A stretch of DNA of 64,000 nt from Chamaecyparis obtusa. Lineage: Eukaryota; Streptophyta; Pinopsida; Cupressales; Cupressaceae. Made by a program: the position numbers and the translations under genes. Positions 32,671 to 43,346 of this stretch are shown here, piece after piece (position 1 is the stretch's first letter; each line of letters opens with the position of its first letter). Under the pieces are notes generated by a model. That model had not been told where the DNA came from. It was given only the letters and a program-made list of their open reading frames with translations, and did no database searches. Location of the stretch: assembly GCA_027943335.1 (NCBI GenBank), contig BSBK01000760.1:1456001-1520000 (forward strand), given 5' to 3'.

Positions 32671-33733
32671 ATGGATATGGATCAATTGCAGAAGAATATT
32701 GAAGAAGCTCTTGAATAGATTGATATTCTTATTAAAGAAAGAGACACTCTGAAAGAGAAATATGATGATGCAAAAAACTACATTGAGAAACTAAAAGAAA
32801 AGATGGAAGATCTGAAATCAAAGAAAGAACCTACAATTCAAGTCAAGGACTATGATGAATTTTCAAAACTAAAGAAAGAAAATGAGATCCTTAAACATGC
32901 GTTGAAGATTGTAGATCTGAAGTTAAGCTTGAAAGATGAAAGCATTAAAGATGAATCAAATCTAAAATCTAAGAATGCAGATCTAAAGTCTAAACTTAGT
33001 AAAGTGACTTCTGAACTTGAGAAAGAAAATTTACAATATGCTAAACTTGAGAAGTACAATAAAATTGTGAAAGGAGAATTGACGCAGTCTAAATAACACC
33101 TTGAGAAACTATATTCCAGTTGTGAAAATATTAATGAACAAATGTCTTATTAGAAACCATTATATTATAAAATCGGTCTTGGATATCTTGAAGATAATTT
33201 TCCTAATAAGATTTAGTAATGTAAAGAACCAGATCCAGAACACTCTGAGAGAAAAGATGAAAAGAAGTCTGATAAAGCTAACAAATATGAAGATATACCT
33301 AATCCACCTAAAGAAGATGAACCACCTAAAGATATGCAAAGAGAATTCAAAGGTAGCTGTTTTTCATGCAATTCTTTTGGAAACATTAAAAGAGATTTTA
33401 TAGGTAAGGAATTTAAACCTATCTCTAGTTATTGTTATAATTGTCATGATTTTGGACATAGAGCTATTGATTATAAGAAACCTAGATCTAATGATAATAA
33501 TGGTAGTAGAATGTTTAGAGATACTAACCCTATAGATAAGAGACCTATTGGAGACATTAAAAAAAGGAATGGAATTGTGTGTTATAGATGCAACAAGTTT
33601 GGACATATTTCAAGAAATTGCAGATCACAAATCAGTTAGGTAGGACTGAGATATGGAAATAATGGAGTAGTTTGTCAAATATGCAACAAATTTGGTCACA
33701 CAACAAGATTTTGCAGAATGAACAACATGAAAA
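32671..33733 (+). pseudogene. Gag-like coiled-coil protein with four zinc knuckles (outer element)
   Basis: From the ATG at 32671 (MDMDQLQKNIEEALE, stop TAG at 32716) one frame continues to the insertion point of the inner element. The first ~140 codons form a long K/E/L-rich coiled coil. Further stops occur at 33094 and within 33151-33219. The C-terminal part has four knuckle-like motifs: CFSCNSFGNIKRDF (degenerate), CYNCHDFGHRAIDY (last Cys lost), CYRCNKFGHISRNC and CQICNKFGHTTRFC (both intact). The usual Copia gag N-terminal domain is absent. The inner element is inserted just after the fourth knuckle. Confidence 0.75.
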
Positions 33734-34793
33734 TGTTGGTAAGTTGGCCATACTAATGTATATGACTGAATATAGTGTTTTCATTATGGAAACAAAGTCA
33801 TATAGTAGTTTGGAGTCAGCGCACTTAATGAAAAGATCAAAAATTGGTTAAGTGTTGAAGACTAGATAATGTACAAAGTTCCTACAGCTCAGAGCATCAG
33901 TGCACCTGCGTACAACTGAGTTATGGTGTGCACCCTAGAAGATAATTTAGTTAGACTATATTCATGCTTAGTCTATGAGCACATGATCAGATATGCAAGT
34001 ATGAAAAAGATACATGCAGTTGAAGTTGCTCAACTAGTGTGTGCCAGTGAAGAACAAAGTAAGCAGCTGACTGTTATCATTTTGAGTTGTGGCTATATTC
34101 TAATGATGTAAAGGCTATGCACCTATTATAATTAGGTTTTTGACATGTATATATGTTTGACTTTAAACGTGATCAAGCTAATTCATTTGGAAGCGTTGTA
34201 TGTAACAGGTTTAAGGACCGATCTAGTTGTTTATTTTGTATGTGCATATAAATATGAGATACACCCATTGTAATTGGCATGGAAGTTGATATAGAGTTGT
34301 GATAAGTAGAGAAGAAGTATGCAAAGATTCTATAAGATGTATAGAGCTTTGGAAGAGGTCAAAGCATCAGCGCATCAAAGGAACTGATCTAACAAGCAGT
34401 GTCACAGTGATAGTTCATCCAACAGATATAGTGTGTATCTGAGATTAAAAGGTTGTAGCCTTCACCACTTGAGTAGTGAGCTCTAGGAAAGTGCGTCCAC
34501 TCCCCTAATAGGGACTATTGTAAAAGACTCCTAACAGGGTTAAGGATCTTCTAACAAGGATTACTAAACACTAGTATAGAATATTAGTGGGTGTCAATTA
34601 CCACCGGGGTTTTTACCTATTTGGGTTTCCCCATAACAATATTGGTGTTATGTGTTGATTTCATGTTTCATGTTTATGTGGATGTTCATTTCAGTACTTA
34701 AGCATTTAAGTTTAGTTTAAAGATTAAAGTAAAAATATAAATATACAGTGAACACTGATTCACCCCCCCCCCTCAATGTTCCCATTCCTAACA
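33734..34793 (+). repeat. 5' LTR of the inner element
   Basis: It starts TGTTGGTAAGTTGG and ends TTCCTAACA. TATA-like GCATATAAATATG at 34244-34256. CCTAATAGGG/CCTAACAGGG motifs at 34505-34560 and a run of ten C at 34763-34772 lie near the end. It is related to the outer LTR (shared TTGTCATTATGG region). Confidence 0.88.
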
Positions 34794-34795
34794 AT

Positions 34796-34807
34796 TGGTA
34801 TCAGAGC
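34796..34807 (+). promoter_or_regulatory. Primer-binding site of the inner element
   Basis: TGGTATCAGAGC lies two bases inside the 5' LTR end. Confidence 0.88.
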
Positions 34808-34862
34808 TCTGGTCCTCAGAAAAGAAGTTTAACCACTTGAGGAGATCATAGACTAAGTAGAA

Positions 34863-35790
34863 ATGAAATATCTAAAAAGAAATCTAGAAGCTTCTCTTGA
34901 AGACTTGGACAAATCTGAAAGAGAAACTAAGGAACTAAGGGAAAAACTTAGTGATGCTTAATTAGTCATCAAAAGGCTAAGGAAAGATTTGACAGAATGC
35001 TCTACCAGTGATCTAGGGACAATGGTCAAGAAGCTGAGTGAAGAAAATAAATCCTTAAAAGAACAACTTGAAGAATCTGATCATAAGATGACTAACAATC
35101 AGGAAGTCTATGATGAACAGGTCAAAGAGAACCTTCAACTGAATGAAGAATTGAGGCAAGAAAACATGGAAATCTTAGAACTAAGATATAAAAAGGAAAT
35201 CTTGGAATCTGAATTGAAAGAGGCTAAGAATCACAATGATAAACTATACACTAGTTCTGATTTAATAGAATCTTAGTTATATGCAAGAAGAGCTAAATGA
35301 GATACTAGCTGCATTGGATACAATGAAGCACAGAATCAAATTGATAACATGCGAGAAAGAATGAAAGAACCAGAAGACACCTCATATGCTAAAGAGAGTA
35401 GAAGTTAGACCAAGGATCATACTGAACCACCTATGAATGAGTGCAAGCCTATAGACCATACTTGTTATGCATGTAACAAGCATGGACACATAGCAAGGAA
35501 TTGTAAAAAGGTAATACCTTTCAATGCTTACTATTATTCATGCAATAAATTTGGTCATAGAGATATGAATTGCAAGACAAGCCAAAAGAACAAGACTCAT
35601 AATCAAAGAAGTTAGAATCAATCAAATGTAAGAAGCTCTCAGAATGTTACATATTAGATATGTAACTATAATGGTCACTTAGCTAAACAATATAAGATGG
35701 TGACCCATGTCAATGTGTTAAGGAATATAAGGCCTCTAGTCATTTGTCACTCCTGTAACTGTTAGAGTAGTCATATTATAGCTAATAATT
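34863..35790 (+). pseudogene. Gag-like coiled-coil protein with zinc knuckles (inner element)
   Basis: The ATG at 34863 opens a frame (MKYLKRNLEASLEDLDK) that holds, with stops, to about 35790. Roughly 130 codons of K/E/L/N-rich coiled coil are followed by knuckles CYACNKHGHIARNC (intact), YYSCNKFGHRDMNC (first Cys to Tyr) and a further degenerate one (ICNYNGHLAKQY). The layout is the same as in the outer element, so both come from one family that lost or never had the Copia gag head. Confidence 0.75.
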
Positions 35791-36713
35791 AATTAATTTA
35801 ATTATTAGTCTATTATTCTCTACACTTAAGATAGACTTAGGATTATTATTATTCTTTAGGGTTTTAGTATCCTTTTATAAGGATTCCCTCTTTGTATTTT
35901 TCAGTAACTCAATGCATTGTTCATAATATATATTGTTCTTTTGAATGTGCATATGATGTCTCTGGCTTTTTGGCCTCCATGATTTTCTTTCTTTCTGTTC
36001 TTTGCTTCTTCCATGTGATAGGGTTATGCATGCAGGTGTTCTTGGGACCTAATCTAATAGTAACAAGGCTAGACATATCTCAAAGTTCTATAGATCAAGG
36101 ATGCAAGGTCAGGAAAGCCTCAAAAAGCTTGGAGAACTAGTTTTGGATCTTGAAGGAGAAGTCAATTTTGTGAAAGCTTCAGAGGATGTGAGTTTGATTT
36201 GGTCAGAAAAAAAGAAGGAAAAGGTTGATGAGTGTGTATTGGATGCATCCACAGTGGATGCACCCTCTACATCTAGATGAATGGCCCTCAGGGTCATAGG
36301 GGGAGCTTATTTATCTCTAGACCCTTATGTGGCTTGTATACTCACTCTTAGAGTATGCGCCTTTGGAGTTAACCTTTTGGAAACTAGAGAAACCTTTGTG
36401 CAAGACCACACTAGTTGATTACTTGCAGAATGAAAGATATAAATTTCCAAGTGACAACCTGGTTTACACGGCAAGCATTAATGGTGGAATTTTCACTTTA
36501 AGTACACAAAAAGCTTTGTTATTACTCATTGCATTCAAATTCAGAGTGATTGGAGAGAAAAAAGAGCTTTAGAAGTTATTGTGAAGATTTGTAGATTGAT
36601 CTATTAGTGATTAATAGTACCTTTGATCGATTGCAGAAACCCTAGTTCATCACGCTGATTCAGAAGTCTTCAGATTATATCAGAGAACATTTGGAAAGCA
36701 ATAAAAAAAGTAC
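35791..36713 (+). other. Linker of the inner element with short open stretches
   Basis: It holds an AT-rich stretch (35760-35900), then frame fragments with coding-like composition: about 36058-36280 (acidic, ending in a repeated DAST/DAPST patch) and 36327-36572 (81 codons, hydrophobic, LSTQKALLLLIAFKF). I do not recognise either. They may be the start of the following ORF region. Confidence 0.4.
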
Positions 36714-37382
36714 GTGATAGCCACTCCCATAGTATTTGATGTTGCAGAAAAGAAAAGATATGTATTTAAGAAGCATACATTTAAGTCTACCCTAGATGAT
36801 TTAGAAGGAGCATTCTCCTGCACTCCTATGGGCATTATGCATGTTGAAGACATTAGGGCATACATTTACTATAAGAAGGAACTAGTAGGATTGGACAGAC
36901 TAAGGGTGCACATGAAAACCATGCTAAAACCAAACAAAACGTTCTTGGATGAATATGTGAAGTTAAATGATCACCCTATAGTGGAGTATGCTACAACATA
37001 TGAGTTCTATGAGATAGAATGGATTAAAATACTTTTGAGCAGAATTCATGATGACCTATTTTGGATAGGTGATGTGCCAGTAAGAATCACTAGTGACCTA
37101 ATATATGAGATGATAGGCCTATCTAGGTTTGGTGTCTTCCTTCCTACAAGAAAGGATGTTAGGAAAATTATTGAGCAAACATGTAAGTCAAGGAGTGATA
37201 GGCGCAGGATGAAAATTGAGCCTATTGAGCAAGTTGACATCAAATTGATGTCCATGATACTTGGATATAGGTTTCAACACACCAGTAGGGTGAATAGTGT
37301 GTCTGTAGCCACAATTCTAGTAGCCATTAGACTTGTGAAGGAAGATGGAGAGTTCATTCTATGTGAGATCTTGCGTGCATAG
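36714..37382 (+). pseudogene. Unrecognised ORF2 of the inner element, N-terminal globular part
   Basis: 222 codons without stops. The segment with FWIGDVPVRITSDLIYEMIGLSRFG resembles the short signature seen in uncharacterised plant transposon-associated proteins, where a strand with V-x-I/F-x-x-x-x-I is followed by a helix and an I-G/T-G-L/I turn; this is a loose likeness only. A conserved-looking TRKDVRKIIEQTCKS and a helix DIKLMSMILGYRF follow. There is no catalytic motif. A TAG ends it at 37382, and the frame continues as coding-like sequence to about 37664. Confidence 0.5.
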
Positions 37383-37454
37383 TTGATTGATAACATCAAG
37401 GTAATCAAGCATGATAAGACCAAGATATTCAGGTTTGGGTCTTTGATCATTTAA

Positions 37455-37664
37455 ATGTACCTTCATATAGTTGGGAAAGTAATAGATTCATATTTGGACA
37501 AGTCCATTCCAACCATGCCACAGATATCTTACAAGGCATCCACTAAAAGTACATTAAGAGAATACATAACATTGGAGTTGAAGACCTTTAGGGTCAAGAT
37601 GAAAATGAGGTACAAAATTCTAGAAAACATTGTTGAGAAATACAAGGATACTATTTTCTTATGA
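37455..37664 (+). pseudogene. ORF2 continuation of the inner element
   Basis: 69 codons in the same frame as 36714-37382 (YLHIVGKVIDSYLDK, LREYITLELKTFRVKMKM), separated from it by two or more stops. It looks like the next part of the same protein. A frame change at about 37660 leads into 37661-38668. Confidence 0.45.
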
Positions 37665-39337
37665 TTGAAATAGATACAACATGCATGGAGGAAGTTGTAC
37701 CTAGAACAAAGTGGATTCATCCACTTGGATATGAAGTAGATGAACAAGTTTTAGAAGCATATACTCAAGTATTTCTTTCAGCTCCTACTGACCCTAATGA
37801 GCCAAGGTGGGGAACTTATGAGGAAAAGACAAGAGAGATAGATGCTAAACTTAATAGCACCGCAACAAAAAGAAAGGTTGCTAAAGTCACCTCAGAGATC
37901 TTGAGAATACATGGAGTGTCTCAAGAAGATCTAGACAAAGCAAAAGAACAAAATATTGCTTTGGAATTAGATAGCATAGATGCAGCAAAGGTAGAATCAC
38001 ATGATCCCAAATTGAAGAAGGTAAAGATAGAGAAATCTGATGAACAAAAGGATAAAACTACTGATACTCCCTCTGTGCCCAAGGAAACCATTGACCCTAC
38101 TGCTCCTCTGGAGTATAAGACAATGGAAAAGAGGAAGAAAGAGATTGGCACCAGTCATCCATCCTCACAAGAAACAAGAATTAGAAAGAACACTCAAGCT
38201 CCTCCTGGTGTAGGTTTTAGACCTAGTTTAAAAGTGTTGAGTACAAGAATCATAAATGAGGGAAGATTGGATCAGGTAGGGAAGTTCTATGATAAATACA
38301 ATGAAATTAACAAGTCAGAGATTCATAACATAATCATAAAGCATATGATCAAGTTCAAAAGGACAGTCTTAGAACTAAAAACAATGATTCCAAACAAAGT
38401 TTGGGATATCCTAGAATCATTGAAGAAACAAGCCATTGAAGAAGATCTTAGGATAAGAGAAAATATCCTAGATGAAAGTCTACCAGTATGTTCCTTAGAA
38501 GAAAAATCACTACTGTTAGATCTAGTGAAGCCTCACCTCAGGACCAAGACAAGAACATTGAATATAATGGATAAAAACTATGAATTAGTTGCCAAAGAAA
38601 TAGAGAAAGCCTTTGAGAAAGTCTTTATGAACAAGCACATGTATCCACCTACTTTTCCCAAAGTATAAGTATCCATAAAAGAATTCAAGGTGGCAAAGCC
38701 CACTAATGCATCGATAACAGGTCCTTAGGATTCAGCGTCTGCAATGGAAACACAATCAGAGGTAGATAAGTTTGCACCCATGATAAATTCACTCAAGGAT
38801 AGAACCATTATCATTGCTAATGCAGGGATAGCCATGGCAGCCACTAACACTGAGTTGGATAAGTTTGAAGAAGCTTTTGTGAGCACACAAGAAGCTGAAA
38901 TTTTATGCAGTAACACACCTCCCACTCATCAAGAAGAAGTATTGATTGAAGTTGAGAAAGAAGAAGAAAATAAAGAAATAGAAAAAGAAGAAGAGAGTAA
39001 TGAACCATCAGTTGAACTAGTCAAGGTAAAACAAGAAGTGATGGATAGCACTCCCATCACTCCCTTAGTAGCATTGTTGTCAAGTTTGACACCTAACACA
39101 TCCAGTTTGGACTCATGGAAAGAAGAAGATCTAATAAAATTTAGCATCCTAGCCATGGAAAAGGCCAAAGAAAAACAACTAATGAGGAATCCCCTCTTGG
39201 TAGAATTAGTAAACATTCTAAACAATTTGTTGCTAGAGAACAAGAAAGTGTCAATAATACACTTTGTTGATGATGTGAGTACAGTCATCTGCATCCCTAG
39301 TTGCAGAAGAAAAGTACTTGAAGAAGAGGTTGAGTGA
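37661..39337 (+). pseudogene. ORF2 of the inner element, acidic middle and coiled-coil part
   Basis: Two open pieces in one frame (37661-38668 with 335 codons, 38744-39337 with 197) are separated by a TAA and a TAG. The first has a Lys/Glu-rich low-complexity middle with PSVPKETIDPTAP and helical ends. The second opens METQSEVDKFAPMINSL, has a strongly acidic EKEEENKEIEKEEESN run, and ends in helices. No known domain is visible. The acidic, helical character recalls the extra ORFs of some Copia lineages (SIRE type); homology is not shown. Confidence 0.5.
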
Positions 39338-39755
39338 ATTAATGAGAAACTTTGCACTTGACCTAAGTTCACTCAAGATTGGTCAAGCATCATTAAAAGA
39401 GTTTTCAAATCAAGGAAGAAGAGTCATTACAAAATGCATGGATCAAGATAAGCTTATTGATGCCCATTTCAAGAAAATAAAAGAGATAGAAACTATGATT
39501 GAGCAAGTCAATATTTTAGTGAAAGACACATCCATACATGTAAACATGTGTAATAATGTATACCAAGGGAAAATAGATAAGATTGAGAAGGTAGAAAAAG
39601 AAATGTCAAAGACCAGGGCAAGGCAAACACAACTCAAGAATGCTCTTGCGCCTTCATTAGATATACTCAATCAAAACATCAAGGACATAGATGCCACAAT
39701 AGTAACATATGATCATGGTCCTAGCACTGACTTGGAGAAGATGGAGAAGCTATAG
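39318..39755 (+). pseudogene. ORF2 of the inner element, C-terminal coiled coil
   Basis: 145 codons in a shifted frame overlap the end of the previous piece by 20 bp, so a frameshift is likely. Composition is coiled-coil (KKIKEIETMIEQVNILV, DKIEKVEKEMSKTRARQ). It ends 150 bp before the first of two purine-rich tracts. Confidence 0.5.
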
Positions 39756-39904
39756 TATGCACTATGCGCCCATCTCCAGATAGTAAACTCTTTGATCACA
39801 TTTTGGAAGAAGGAGATCCAAAACCTCAAGATAGCATATCTGGATGTTTTCCCTCACTGAGTATGTATAGTTATAGCTTTTGAAACACCTTTTTCATTAA
39901 TGTC

Positions 39905-39914
39905 AAAGGGGGAG
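39905..39914 (+). promoter_or_regulatory. Internal polypurine tract of the inner element
   Basis: AAAGGGGGAG, in the context CATTAATGTCAAAGGGGGAG, is repeated as CATTAATGACAAAGGGGGAG immediately before the 3' LTR. Confidence 0.6.
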
Positions 39915-40038
39915 TTGTGTATAGAATATGGATCATATTATGTATAGGGAGATATAAGTGTATGTATAGAAGACAAAAATGTTTTTGTATTAAGGACACT
40001 TAGCAACTTGGTCATATTCCTTTGTTGCCATTAATGAC

Positions 40039-40050
40039 AAAGGGGGAGAT
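40039..40050 (+). promoter_or_regulatory. Polypurine tract of the inner element
   Basis: AAAGGGGGAGAT abuts the 3' LTR start TGTTG at 40051, the standard position for plus-strand priming. Confidence 0.85.
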
Positions 40051-41179
40051 TGTTGTCAAGTTGGCTATACTAATGTATATGACTTAATATAGTGTTGTCA
40101 TTATGGCAACAAAATCATATAGTAGTTTGGAGTCAGCACACTTAATTAGAAGATCAGAAATTGGTTAAGTGTTGAAGACTGGACAGTGTACAGAGTTCCT
40201 ACAGCTCAGAGCATTAGCACATGTGCGTACAACCAAGTTATGGTGTGCACCCTAGAAGATAATTTAGTTAGACTATATTCATGCTTAGTCTATGAGCACA
40301 TGATCAGATATGCAAGTATGAGAAATATACAGGCAGTTGAAGTTGCTCAGCCAATGTGTGCTAGTGAAGAATAGAGTAAGCAGCTGACTATTATCATTTT
40401 GAGTTGTGGCTAGATTCTAATGATGTATAGGCTATGTAACTATTGTAATAAAGTTTTTGAAATGTATATATGTTTGATTGTAAACATGCTTAAGCCAATT
40501 CATTTAGAAGTGTTGTATGTAATAGGTTTAAGGGTCGACCTAGTTGTTTATTTTGTATGCACATATAAATATGAGATGCGCCCATTGTAATTAGCATGGA
40601 AGTTGATATAGAGTTGTGATAAGTAGATAAAAAGTGTGAAATGAGTCTATAAGATGTATTATAGCTTTTCAAGAGGTCAAAGAATCAGCGTATCAAAGGA
40701 ACCAATCTAACAAGCAATGTCATAGTGACAGTTCACCTAGCAGATATAGTGTATATCTGAGATCAAAAGGTTGTAGCCTTCACCACTTGAGCAGTGAGCT
40801 CTAGGATAGTGCATCCTCTCCCCTAATAGGGACTATTGTAAAAGACTCCTAACAGGGTCTGACCCTTAACAAGGTGTATTATACTTAATACATTGTAAAG
40901 AAACTCCTAACAGGGTTAAGGATCTTCTAACAAGGATCACTAAACACTAGTACAAAATATTAGTGGGTGTCAATTCCCACTGGGGTTTTTACCTATTTGG
41001 GTTTCCCCATAACCATATTAGTGTTAAATGTTCATTTCATGTTTCATGTTTATGTGGATGTTCATTTCAATACTTAAGCACTTAACTTCAGTTTAAAGAT
41101 TAAAGTGAAAAAGATAAATATATAGTGAACATTGATTCACCACCCCCCCCCCACCTTCTTAGTGTTCCCATTCCTAATA
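40051..41179 (+). repeat. 3' LTR of the inner element
   Basis: It matches 33734-34793. It is longer mainly because of an extra 58-bp unit (40859-40916) that duplicates a CTCCTAACAGGGT block. The end is mutated to CCTAATA. Confidence 0.88.
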
Positions 41180-41779
41180 AAGAAACACTAATCCTAGAAA
41201 CTATACAAGGAGAAAAAGTAAAAGAGGATGTTGTAGTAACTTGGAAGAAGTTGAATTTGCTAAAGCCACAAATCAAGTGAGCACATTCAACATACCAAGA
41301 AACCAGACAGGTGAAGTACCTGATAGTAAGTGTGAATCATTTCCTAATTCATCTCAAAGCATTTAAGTAATTATTTCATGAATTATGTATTAGAGTAAAG
41401 CATTAGAATAGTGTAGAAGTTAGAATAGAATGAATTGAGTCTTGTGAAGTTAATATATGCTAGTATATAATGTAATGAAGCTATGGTTAAGAGTGCATGA
41501 ATTTATATGAATGTATGCGAATACACAGAAAGAATGAATTTTTGCAGGTAACTAGGAACAACTTTCTAGTATGAAGTGGTAAAGAAATTTAATGTAGTTT
41601 GTAGACATATGATCCTTACAAATAATAAATTTGATGATATAAAAGGCAAGATCTCTGATAATCTTTATGAGAAATTAGTTAACAGAAAGAGGAGAGCAAC
41701 ATAAGAGGACAATGGAATAAGAGAGAGATATGTAAGGAAGCTATGTGTAATAAAAGATGAGGAACACTTCAAGGAAATC
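41180..41779 (+). other. Outer element interior after the nested insertion
   Basis: Sequence resumes from the outer element. Short in-frame pieces (TLILETIQGEKVKEDVVVTWKKL at the start, about 20 codons) suggest coding origin, then stops dominate. No recognisable domain. Confidence 0.4.
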
Positions 41780-42763
41780 ATGAAAAGCCTAAGCACCCAT
41801 CTAAGGAAGAAAAGGAGAAATATACTGATAATGGGAGGAAATTATGAGGAAATTAATGGAGAAACAAAGCAAGTAGTTGTGAAGGTTATGACCTATGGAC
41901 CAGGTGAGAACATCAATGAATCTAATCAAGCATTTGAAGTAGAGTATCAGATAGATCCATCACCAGCACCGCCACCCTGCATTAACATTGAAGATGAGAC
42001 TATGAATGTTGAAGGAACAAATATCACCTTGGACGGTGAAGAAAATCCCTTCAATGACAATGAAGCCAATGTTGGCAATTTGTTGGATAAGCAACAAGAC
42101 ACAATAGAGAATAAGGAACAAGAGGTTGAAACACAGAAGGAAGAAGAAAAAGAAGGAATACAAATTTATACAACAACAGAAGAGCATTTGGTTCTACAAG
42201 AGCAATCAGTAGTCATTCCTACACATAAGGACATAATAGAAACAAAACAAAAACCACAGATTGAATCTAAGTTTGCAAGCCTTGGACATGAAGTTGGTGA
42301 TGATGATCAAATAGAGTTAATCTCATCTCTGAACATGATCATTAGAAAGAACAAGAAAGTGAAAATCTTGGAAGGAACACTACGTCAGGTAAAAGGTAAA
42401 TTACAAATCATAATATCAAGTCAAGTCATTGAGGTAGATCCACAAGGAAAAGAAAAAAAAGTAATGAAAGCCTTTGATATAGAATTCACAAACTTATTTG
42501 ATGTAGCAGCAGTAAAAGCCCAAGAAGCTCATGATGCTCAGATATTTCAAGTTATATGTCAGATTATCAAAAATGATATAGATAATTTGGATTTATGTAT
42601 AAAAGAGTTGAGAAAATGCATGGAAAGAGGAAAAGCTTTGTACATTCAGTGTACACAATCAGAGAGCCATGTGTCTGATATATCAAAGAAGATAAAGATA
42701 AAAGAGGCAAAACTACAAATGGCAGTAAACCTTTTGCAAATCCCTAATGCGAAGATCTCATAA
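41780..42763 (+). CDS. Unrecognised ORF2 of the outer element (327 residues, acidic, coiled-coil)
   Basis: It is open for 327 codons. An N-terminal piece (YEEINGETKQVVVKVMTYG) is followed by an acidic middle (KEQEVETQKEEEKEG) and a helical C-terminus (IKNDIDNLDLCIKELRKCMERG, ISKKIKIKEAKLQMAVNLL). The coding-like frame continues past the TAA at 42761 with several stops to about 43100. It occupies the same place, before the polypurine tract, as ORF2 of the inner element and shares its acidic/coiled-coil design, but I cannot align the two by eye. The ATG at 41780 is the first in this frame and may not be the original start. Confidence 0.5.
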   Translation: MKSLSTHLRKKRRNILIMGGNYEEINGETKQVVVKVMTYGPGENINESNQAFEVEYQIDPSPAPPPCINIEDETMNVEGTNITLDGEENPFNDNEANVGNLLDKQQDTIENKEQEVETQKEEEKEGIQIYTTTEEHLVLQEQSVVIPTHKDIIETKQKPQIESKFASLGHEVGDDDQIELISSLNMIIRKNKKVKILEGTLRQVKGKLQIIISSQVIEVDPQGKEKKVMKAFDIEFTNLFDVAAVKAQEAHDAQIFQVICQIIKNDIDNLDLCIKELRKCMERGKALYIQCTQSESHVSDISKKIKIKEAKLQMAVNLLQIPNAKIS

Positions 42764-43137
42764 ATTGAAAGGAATACAAGTAAGATTTTTTATGTTATGA
42801 GACTTCTAAATGATGAGAAGGAAAATAAATTGAAAATATTTTCCCTACTAAGAGAGCATGTATCAATGAAAATAAGTATTCTTGAGAATCAATTGGAATA
42901 ATGTCTTTCTTTGAAGAAATCTTATGGAAAATTTGCTTATGCAAATCTTAAGGCATGTGAAATTGCATCCTTTGGCCTATGCACACTGCTCAGTGTTTTA
43001 GATGTAGTGAAGAAGTCATGGGAAAAGTAGATAGAGAGCCTAGAAATCAATTTTGTAGATTGTGTTGCAAGCCTTCTGGCCTTGCAATATTGAATTTTTG
43101 AGGTAAAATAGTTTTTGACACCTTTGTCATTATTGTC

Positions 43138-43147
43138 AAAGGGGGAG
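43138..43147 (+). promoter_or_regulatory. Internal polypurine tract of the outer element
   Basis: AAAGGGGGAG, in the context TCATTATTGTCAAAGGGGGAG, is equivalent to 39905-39914 in the inner element. The terminal tract before 43347 is decayed to GCACAGTAGAGAT. Confidence 0.6.
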
Positions 43148-43346
43148 TAGTATAAGAAGAAAATTTTATGTATAGATGTTATATGTATAAGAATGAAGTA
43201 TACTCTTAGGGGGAGTATAAATATTTTGGAGATACAAGTAGTTATGTAAGATCCACAAATTTTTGTATGGCCACAATTTTGTATCTTAAGTTTTTGGGAC
43301 TTAGCCAATTTTCCCATATGTTGCCACCAATGAGCACAGTAGAGAT

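Larger units (their letters stand above)
33734..41179 (+). mobile_element. 7.4-kb non-autonomous Copia-like element nested in the outer element
   Basis: LTRs at 33734-34793 (1060 bp) and 40051-41179 (1129 bp), PBS TGGTATCAGAGC at 34796, and a classic polypurine tract directly before the 3' LTR. The interior has a coiled-coil/knuckle ORF and a long second ORF region broken into several frames. No PR, INT, RT or RNase H is visible. The flanks GAAAA (33729-33733) and AAGAA (41180-41184) do not form a convincing TSD. LTRs differ by roughly 10% over the first 115 bp. Confidence 0.82.

Noticed and set aside
33923..34111. Short ORF also present at 40186-40374
   Set aside because: The two copies are the two LTRs of the inner element; the repetition reflects LTR identity, not coding conservation.
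33729..41184. Target-site duplication of the inner element
   Set aside because: GAAAA and AAGAA agree at only three of five positions, so I did not call a TSD.
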